Shown here in pieces: positions 59,024 through 64,000 of a DNA stretch of 64,000 bases. The notes under the pieces were generated by a model. It had not been told where the DNA came from. It made no database searches and worked only from the letters and a program-made list of their open reading frames with translations. Both the position numbers and the translations under genes were made by a program. Source of the DNA: Campylobacter peloridis LMG 23910 (GTDB lineage Bacteria; Campylobacterota; Campylobacteria; Campylobacterales; Campylobacteraceae); NCBI RefSeq assembly GCF_000816785.1, contig NZ_CP007766.1, positions 496,001 to 560,000 on the forward strand, given 5' to 3'. Position 1 is the first letter of the stretch, and every line of letters begins with the position of its first letter.

Positions 59024-60187
59024 ATGGTTGCTGATAGAAGATTATTTTTTTTAAGTTGTATTTTAATCACTATAGGAATACTTTTTTCGTATTCTTTAAG
59101 TGCCTTTACGGTGTTATATTTAGAATATAACGAATTTCATTTTTTTATTAGGCAGCTTTTTTTTGGAATTAGTGGTATAGCTATTATTTATTTTATTTCA
59201 AGATTAAACCCTGATACTAAAATGGCTCATTATTTGATGATAAGCATTTTGGTGATATCATTTTTGTTTATTATTATATTACCTTTTTTGCCTACTTTTT
59301 TAGCAACAGCAGCAGGTGGAGCTAAAAGATGGATTAGATTAGGCCCTTTATCTATCTCTCCGGTTGAATTTTTTAAAATAGGCTTGATTTACTTTCTTGC
59401 ATGGTCTTATACTAGAAGAATTGATGATAGTAAAAAAGCTATTAAACATGAAATTTTAATTTTAATTCCTTATTTTATATTAGCGGCGTTTGTTATAGGT
59501 TATATTTATATGACACAAAATGATTTAGGGCAAAGCGTTATATCATTTTTTTTAGTTTTTGCTTTGGCATTTTTTGCAGGAGCTAGTAAAAGACTTTTTG
59601 CTTTTGGTATAGTTATAGTAGGTATGATAGGTGTTTTAGTGATTTTAAGCAATCAAAGAAGAATTCAGCGTATTTCTGCTTGGTGGGGAAATATTCAAGA
59701 TGCATTTTTGCCTTTATTTCCTGAGTGGATTGCAAATTCTTTAAGAGTGAGTCATAATTCTGAGCCATATCAAATTTCGCATAGTTTAAATGCTATAGCT
59801 CATGGTGGATTTTTTGGAGAAGGTTTAGGTCTTGGAACATTTAAGTTGGGATTTTTAAGTGAGGTTCATACGGATTTTGTTTTATCAGGTATTACCGAAG
59901 AAATTGGTTTATTGGGCTTGGGTGTTATTTGTATAATTTATCTTATGGTAATACTTAGAATTTTTAGGATTGCTGGGCGTTGTGAAAATAAAGTTCATTT
60001 TTTATTTTGCTCGGGTGTTGCATTGTTATTATTATTCTCATTTTTTATGAATGCTTTTGGTATTATATCTTTAACTCCACTTAAAGGTGTTGCTGTTCCG
60101 CTTCTAAGTTATGGTGGTAGTTCTATGTGGTCAATTTGTCTTGGTATTGGTTATGTTTTAATGATTAGCAAAAAGGTAAAAATATAA
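59024..60187 (+). CDS. ftsW: FtsW/RodA/SpoVE-family peptidoglycan polymerase, probably FtsW
   Basis: 387 residues with ten spans. Family blocks are GGAKRWIRLGPLSISPVEFFKIG, TQNDLGQSV, GFFGEGLGLG and the C-terminal PLLSYGGSSMWS. SEDS proteins polymerise lipid II with a class B PBP; FtsW serves the divisome. The FtsW assignment over RodA rests on the synteny with the pycA cluster. In C. jejuni murG follows (Cj1039), but here it does not, marking a break in gene order. Confidence 0.88.
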   Translation: MVADRRLFFLSCILITIGILFSYSLSAFTVLYLEYNEFHFFIRQLFFGISGIAIIYFISRLNPDTKMAHYLMISILVISFLFIIILPFLPTFLATAAGGAKRWIRLGPLSISPVEFFKIGLIYFLAWSYTRRIDDSKKAIKHEILILIPYFILAAFVIGYIYMTQNDLGQSVISFFLVFALAFFAGASKRLFAFGIVIVGMIGVLVILSNQRRIQRISAWWGNIQDAFLPLFPEWIANSLRVSHNSEPYQISHSLNAIAHGGFFGEGLGLGTFKLGFLSEVHTDFVLSGITEEIGLLGLGVICIIYLMVILRIFRIAGRCENKVHFLFCSGVALLLLFSFFMNAFGIISLTPLKGVAVPLLSYGGSSMWSICLGIGYVLMISKKVKI

Positions 60188-60245
60188 ATAGACTAATCAA
60201 AATATATAAATTTTAACTTAAATAAAAATAATTTTACAACAACTC

Positions 60246-60273
60246 TTTACAAAAAACTTTTTTTTGCTATAAT
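60246..60273 (+). promoter_or_regulatory. Promoter of the leader ORF/binding-protein transcript
   Basis: TTTACA (60246-60251), a 16-nt spacer and TATAAT (60268-60273) preceded by TGC. This is the best sigma-70 promoter in the window. Transcription would start near 60280, about 25 nt before the leader ORF. Confidence 0.75.
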
Positions 60274-60304
60274 TTTGCCTACATTAAAAATTTAAGGAGG
60301 CAAT

Positions 60305-60337
60305 ATGAAAAAATACAGGCGTTTAGGCATATTATAA
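60305..60337 (+). CDS. Candidate 10-residue leader peptide
   Basis: Short frame encoding MKKYRRLGIL, then TAA. It has a full AAGGAGG Shine-Dalgarno (60294-60300) 4 nt before the ATG, stronger than that of nearly every gene here, and lies downstream of a strong promoter and 43 nt before the binding-protein gene. Two Arg codons (AGG, CGT) sit at positions 5-6. A regulatory leader is inferred; no clear attenuator hairpin is visible in the 43-nt gap. Confidence 0.55.
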   Translation: MKKYRRLGIL

Positions 60338-60380
60338 TTTTTTATTTATATTTTTAAATTACTATTGAAAAAGGATTAAA

Positions 60381-61142
60381 ATGAAAAAAATTTTATATGT
60401 TGTTTTAGCGTTATTTGGTATATTAGCTTTAGGTGCTTGCTCAAGTGATAAAAATCAAGCAAATAATGTTTCTAATGAAAAAGTTTATAAAGTAGGTATA
60501 GCTGCAAATTATCCTCCTTTTGATTTTATTAAAGATACAAAAATTACTGGTTTTGATGTGGATTTACTTGAAGAAATCGCAAAAAGAGAAAATTTAAAGC
60601 TTGAATGGGTAAATATGAGTTTTGATGGATTAATCCCTGCTTTAAAAGCTGGAAAAATAGACATGATAGCTTCGGCAATGAGTTCAACTCCACAAAGATT
60701 AACAAGTATGGATTTTAGTAATACTTATTTTAATACCAAAAATTTATATTTAAAACTAAAAACAGATACTAGCGTTAGTAACAAGCAAAGTTTAGAAGGT
60801 AAAAAAATAGGTGTTCAACTTGGAACCATACAAGAAAGTGCTGCTAAAGAAATTCCAAATGCACAAGTTGTTGCAAGTGAAGAAATGTTAGGTGCAATTT
60901 TAGCTTTAAAAGCTGGAAAAGTAGATGCGGTATTAACAGATAAAGATATTGGTAAAGGTTATTTAAAAACCAATGAAGATCTAGAAGCATTTTTAGAAGA
61001 AAATGATGGAAGTTCAGGATTTTGTATAGCTTTTGATAAAGGAAAGCAAAGTGAGCTTGTTCAAAAAATCAATGCAGGTTTGGAAAAAGTTAAAGCTGAT
61101 GGAACTTACCAAAAAATCGTAGAAAAATACGATTTACAATAA
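60381..61142 (+). CDS. Amino-acid ABC transporter substrate-binding lipoprotein
   Basis: 253 residues: a lipoprotein signal (lipobox LGAC, Cys at about 20) and a family 3 periplasmic binding fold (YKVGIAANYPPFDF, GFDVDLLEEIA, GLIPALKAGKIDMIASAMS, GVQLGT). Relatives in Campylobacter are CjaA (cysteine), Peb1 (aspartate/glutamate) and GlnH; the ligand cannot be told from this sequence. No permease or ATPase gene is adjacent, so it must use components encoded elsewhere. Its last base abuts the convergent gene. Confidence 0.88.
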   Translation: MKKILYVVLALFGILALGACSSDKNQANNVSNEKVYKVGIAANYPPFDFIKDTKITGFDVDLLEEIAKRENLKLEWVNMSFDGLIPALKAGKIDMIASAMSSTPQRLTSMDFSNTYFNTKNLYLKLKTDTSVSNKQSLEGKKIGVQLGTIQESAAKEIPNAQVVASEEMLGAILALKAGKVDAVLTDKDIGKGYLKTNEDLEAFLEENDGSSGFCIAFDKGKQSELVQKINAGLEKVKADGTYQKIVEKYDLQ

Positions 61143-62408
61143 TCAATTCAAAGCCTTGATACTTTCTTTCAAGGCTTTAATAAAATAATCAATATCTTCT
61201 TTTGTGTGTATATAGTGAAATCCAACTCTTAACCACCCAGGTTTAAAAAATAATTCTTGGTTATCTTTTAAATTAAGCAAATCATGCCCATAAGGACCAG
61301 CACAAGCACAACCTGCTCTTGTTTCTATTTTAAATTTTTTGCTTAGTATATAGGCTAAATCAAAAGGCGAAATCCCTTCTATGTTTAAAGCAAAGATGGG
61401 AAGTCTGTGTGTGATATTTTTTGCGTATAAATGCATTTTGGAAAAATTTTGACATTTTTGAAAAAAATATTCGCAAAGTTCTTGTTCTTTTTTTGCAATA
61501 TTTTCAAGTCCGATTGCATTGCGAACTTTAAAAGCTAAGCTTGCTCTAATAAGCTGAATAATTCCAGGTGTTCCACCTTCTTCTAAATTTTCTATTTCAC
61601 ACACATATTGTTGCGAAGTTCTTGAAACATAACCAACGGTTCCACCTGCTGCAAAACTAGGGATATTTCCGCATAAATCCTTTTTAATTGCAAGTAAACC
61701 ACAGGATCCAACCCCTCCAAGAAGCTTATGAGAACTAATAAACACAGCATCGTAAAATTTAGAATCCAAATTCGCATAAGGTGCTAAAGTGGATACATCA
61801 AAAGCAACAATTCCTTTGTATTGTTTAATTAAAGTATAAATTCTTTTATAATCACTTAAAATTCCAGTTACATTTGAAGCAGCATTGAAGCTAGCTATGA
61901 TTTGTCTATGTTGTGATTGGTGTAGTATTTTTTGCAAAAATATAAAATCTATTTCACCATTTTTATCTAGAGGAATTCGCACGCACTCGCATAAAGCCTC
62001 TCTAAAAGAAAGCTCATTAGAGTGGTGCTCATAAGGACCTACTATAACCAAAGGTAAAGATTTTTTATCAATGTTTTGAAAATATTTTTGTTTAATCAAT
62101 GGTGGTATATATAAACCCAGTAATTCTTGAAATTTTTTTATAGCAGCAGATGATCCATTACCGCATGATATTAAGGCAAAGGTTTCATCAAGTTCAAGAT
62201 ATTTTTTTAAGTCATATCTTGCATTTTCATAGTATTGTTGAGTTATAAAAGAATTCAAAGAGCTATCAGAATGGGTGTTAGCATAGGTTGTTAAAATTTT
62301 TTTTATTTTTTTTTCTATACTTTTTAATGCTAAAGCACTAGCTGTAAAATCAAAATAATGTATACCTTTTTTTAAAATAATATCGTTTTTTAAATCTTTT
62401 ATTTCCAA
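61143..62408 (-). CDS. Cysteine-desulfurase-like class V PLP enzyme
   Basis: 421 residues. The PLP Lys is in ISSHKLLGG and the C-terminal loop RAGCACAGPYG holds the Cys expected of SufS/CsdA-type desulfurases. The N-terminal block HSDSSLNSFITQQY differs from housekeeping NifS/SufS, so the substrate may not be cysteine. The start is TTG at 62408 after GAGGAT. C. jejuni has a similar gene (Cj0791c) just before flgS. No fes-cluster genes are adjacent. Confidence 0.82.
   Translation of the reverse strand: MEIKDLKNDIILKKGIHYFDFTASALALKSIEKKIKKILTTYANTHSDSSLNSFITQQYYENARYDLKKYLELDETFALISCGNGSSAAIKKFQELLGLYIPPLIKQKYFQNIDKKSLPLVIVGPYEHHSNELSFREALCECVRIPLDKNGEIDFIFLQKILHQSQHRQIIASFNAASNVTGILSDYKRIYTLIKQYKGIVAFDVSTLAPYANLDSKFYDAVFISSHKLLGGVGSCGLLAIKKDLCGNIPSFAAGGTVGYVSRTSQQYVCEIENLEEGGTPGIIQLIRASLAFKVRNAIGLENIAKKEQELCEYFFQKCQNFSKMHLYAKNITHRLPIFALNIEGISPFDLAYILSKKFKIETRAGCACAGPYGHDLLNLKDNQELFFKPGWLRVGFHYIHTKEDIDYFIKALKESIKALN
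61150..61178. terminator. Terminator-like hairpin inside the 3' coding end of the PLP-enzyme gene
   Basis: Perfect 10-bp stem AAAGCCTTGA (61150-61159) with its complement (61169-61178) and a 9-base loop. It lies within the last codons of the minus-strand gene and just after the stop of the convergent binding-protein gene. T-runs are short on both sides. Confidence 0.65.
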
Positions 62409-62433
62409 TAAAAATCCTCAAAAATTTGTTAAA

Positions 62434-62448
62434 ATTATAACATACAAT
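62434..62448. promoter_or_regulatory. Back-to-back divergent promoters upstream of the PLP-enzyme gene and the nuclease-like gene
   Basis: On the minus strand TGTTATAAT (hexamer 62434-62439) serves the PLP-enzyme gene; on the plus strand TACAAT (62443-62448) serves the nuclease-like gene and flgS. Only 3 bases lie between the two hexamers, so polymerase could hold only one at a time. Confidence 0.55.
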
Positions 62449-62472
62449 AGATTTAAAATTAAGGATATAGTT

Positions 62473-63318
62473 ATAAATTTTAGTGATTTTTCAAAACTAT
62501 ATAATGATTTTGATATAAAAGAACTATTTGATTTTTATAGTGTTTTTGATGAATTTATTTTTGATAATAAGAAAAATTTATATGAAAATATTTTAGATAT
62601 TTTTATAAAAAATGCTCAAAATATTTTATTGAAACTAAATTTAGATGAAAATTCTTTAAAAGCTTTGTGCATTTTAAGTAAAAACGACAGAAAACGATAT
62701 TCTATAAATAAATTTATTCCACATTTTCAAGCTCTTGGTATCATAAATAAACTTTTAGAAAAAAATATTTTAATTTTAGAAAAAAGCCAAGAAAAGCCTA
62801 TCATTAAAAATAAAAGGCAAAAAATAAAAAAAGAATTAAGATCTTATATTGTTCAAGATAAGCTAATTTTTAAAAATCAAGGTTTAAGATTTTTCTTTTA
62901 TTTTGTATATCCAAATTTAAATTTAGTTGATGAAAAAAAATACGATAAATTATTAGAACTAATCAAAAATAATTTAGAAAATTATCAAAGTCTTATATTT
63001 GAATTTTTAGCAAAAGATTTTTTAGCAAAAAAATTAAAAGTAGAACAGGTATTTAGTTTTTGGAATTATTATTGTGAAATAGATCTTTATTATCATGAAA
63101 ATGGTTTTTGTGTTTTGGGTGAAGCAAAATTTAAAGAAAGGAAAATTTGTAAAAATATTTTAAATATTTTAAAAAACAAAGCAAAACAACTTCAAATTCA
63201 ACCTAATTTATTTGTTCTTTTTTCAAAAAGTGGTTTTAGTAAAGAACTTGTTTTAAATAAGGAGCGTAATTTGCTTTTGTATACTTTGGATGATTTTAAA
63301 TTTTTACTTAAGGAATAA
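62473..63318 (+). CDS. PD-(D/E)xK nuclease-fold protein (DUF234-like), non-canonical start
   Basis: About 281 residues. The C-terminal 90 carry a nuclease-like core: EIDLYYHENGFCVLGEAKF with the acidic residue, then Glu-x-Lys. The rest is helical and basic with no ATPase. DUF234 domains normally sit at the end of archaeal-type AAA proteins; here the domain stands without one. The frame is open well upstream of a TTG at 62629, and AAGGA at 62461-62465 points to ATA at 62473 (reading INFSDFSKLY) as the start, giving a soluble N-terminus. It lies 4 nt before flgS. Confidence 0.65.
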   Translation: MNFSDFSKLYNDFDIKELFDFYSVFDEFIFDNKKNLYENILDIFIKNAQNILLKLNLDENSLKALCILSKNDRKRYSINKFIPHFQALGIINKLLEKNILILEKSQEKPIIKNKRQKIKKELRSYIVQDKLIFKNQGLRFFFYFVYPNLNLVDEKKYDKLLELIKNNLENYQSLIFEFLAKDFLAKKLKVEQVFSFWNYYCEIDLYYHENGFCVLGEAKFKERKICKNILNILKNKAKQLQIQPNLFVLFSKSGFSKELVLNKERNLLLYTLDDFKFLLKE

Positions 63319-63322
63319 AACT

Positions 63323-64000
63323 ATGGATGAGAATATATTAAAAAGCTTAGATTCTAGTGAAAAAGAAAATTTACAACAAGGACTTAAAGCTTTAATAGAA
63401 CAAACTTATGTAATTGAAAACGAATACAAACAGCTAAATGAAAACTACACAGCTTTAAGACAAATGGTGAGTGAAATTATTGAAGTTTTACCTATGGCAC
63501 TATGGATTTTAGATGCAAAAAAAAATATTATTTTACAAAATAATCTTGCAACGCAAAAACCAGAACTTTTAGAAAGTATTAATCTTGAAAAAACGCATTA
63601 TGAGCTTGAATTTGATCATAAATTTTATCTAATAAAAATAACCTCTCACACTGATAAACTCATAGTGAATGCAACAGATATTAGCGATGAAAAAAGAAAT
63701 GAAAGATTAGCTAGCATGGGGACAATTGCAGCACATTTAGCTCATGAAATACGAAATCCAATCGGCTCCATTTCGCTTTTAAGTTCAACTTTATTTGAAA
63801 GAAGTGAGCTAAAAAATAAGCATATAGTTTTAGAAATTCAAAAAGCAATTTCTAGAGTTGAACGCATTGTTAATTCTACTTTGCTTTTTACAAAAGGAGT
63901 GCATGTTAATTTTAACGAATTTAATTTAAAGGAATTGCAAGATGAATGCGAACAGGCTGTTAGTGCTTATAATTATCTAGCAAATATTGATTTTAAATTT
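63323..64000 (+). CDS. flgS: Sensor histidine kinase FlgS, 3' end outside window
   Basis: The first 226 residues are visible. It has no membrane span. A PAS-like segment (about 50-120) precedes the dimerisation/phosphotransfer helix with H141 in HLAHEIRNPIGSI, the same position as the phosphorylated His of C. jejuni FlgS. FlgS senses the flagellar export apparatus and phosphorylates FlgR to switch on sigma-54 rod and hook genes. An AAGGAATAAA site precedes the ATG at 63323. The ATPase domain lies beyond the edge. Confidence 0.92.
   Translation, partial: MDENILKSLDSSEKENLQQGLKALIEQTYVIENEYKQLNENYTALRQMVSEIIEVLPMALWILDAKKNIILQNNLATQKPELLESINLEKTHYELEFDHKFYLIKITSHTDKLIVNATDISDEKRNERLASMGTIAAHLAHEIRNPIGSISLLSSTLFERSELKNKHIVLEIQKAISRVERIVNSTLLFTKGVHVNFNEFNLKELQDECEQAVSAYNYLANIDFKF

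Noticed and set aside
1-64000. CRISPR array, prophage or insertion sequence
   Set aside because: No regularly spaced repeats, no transposase or integrase frames, and no terminal inverted repeats with target duplications were found.

Overview
The window is a compact, AT-rich chromosomal segment of a Campylobacter, probably of the C. lari group or a close relative. The genus call rests on gene content and on gene order that I recognise from C. jejuni. Examples are pflB-serS-trpS-aroK-der; kdsA-ribH-nusB-pyrF; rpmH-rnpA-yidD-yidC-jag-mnmE-purL-purH followed by a chemoreceptor; flaC-prmC-M48 peptidase; psd next to an FlhB-C-like gene; hemL-folD-lepB; pycA-transferase-J protein-ftsW; and flgS with the FlgS His141. 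The species is an inference. These blocks sit far apart in C. jejuni, so the segment is rearranged relative to it.

Layout. 1-6340 (-): flagellar disk protein PflB (cut by the window edge), seryl- and tryptophanyl-tRNA synthetases, shikimate kinase and GTPase Der. 6438-11090 (+): an EamA exporter, a xanthine-type NCS2 permease, then kdsA, ribH, nusB and pyrF. 11102-22182 (-): a long run from rpmH, rnpA, yidD, yidC, jag and mnmE through purL, a TerB/J-domain protein and purH to a chemoreceptor with a periplasmic CxxCH haem motif and a META lipoprotein. 22331-24624 (+): GNAT, UDG-like and periplasmic proteins. 24598-32901: an accessory-looking stretch with a YbgC thioesterase, a pentapeptide-repeat membrane protein translationally coupled to a 1271-residue type IIG restriction-modification enzyme, and a DsbA-arylsulfate sulfotransferase pair. 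32923-43228: DcuB, PepD, a thermonuclease, a small lipoprotein, a Cj0977-like hot-dog protein, CmoB, FlaC, a DUF4149 protein, PrmC, an M48 peptidase and an ABC-F ATPase. 43300-51160: a phosphoesterase and psd (+), facing a tightly overlapping minus-strand operon (cytochrome c, hemL, atpZ, membrane protein, MFS, FliK-like ruler, free FlhB C-domain). 51241-60187 (+ except the tRNA): folD, lepB, aspB, tgt, tRNA-Arg(GCG), pycA, a small coiled-coil protein, an N-end-rule transferase, a J-domain protein and ftsW. 60188-64000: a solute-binding lipoprotein preceded by a 10-codon leader ORF, a SufS-like PLP enzyme, a PD-(D/E)xK protein and the start of flgS.

Most genes are housekeeping. They are packed with 1-17 nt overlaps that imply translational coupling, and no gap between genes exceeds 300 bases. 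The clearest promoters carry TGnTATAAT-like -10 elements. Start codons are unusually varied: GTG and TTG are common, and two genes (rnpA and the gene before flgS) have no ATG/GTG/TTG where homology or a Shine-Dalgarno site demands a start, leaving ATA as the best candidate.

The most interesting items are the FliK-like/FlhB-C-like gene pair with a 162-bp tandem duplication in its linker, the type IIG enzyme coupled to a pentapeptide-repeat membrane protein, the 10-codon leader before the binding-protein gene, the CxxCH chemoreceptor, the candidate AUA starts, and the tRNA-Arg with a GCG anticodon.
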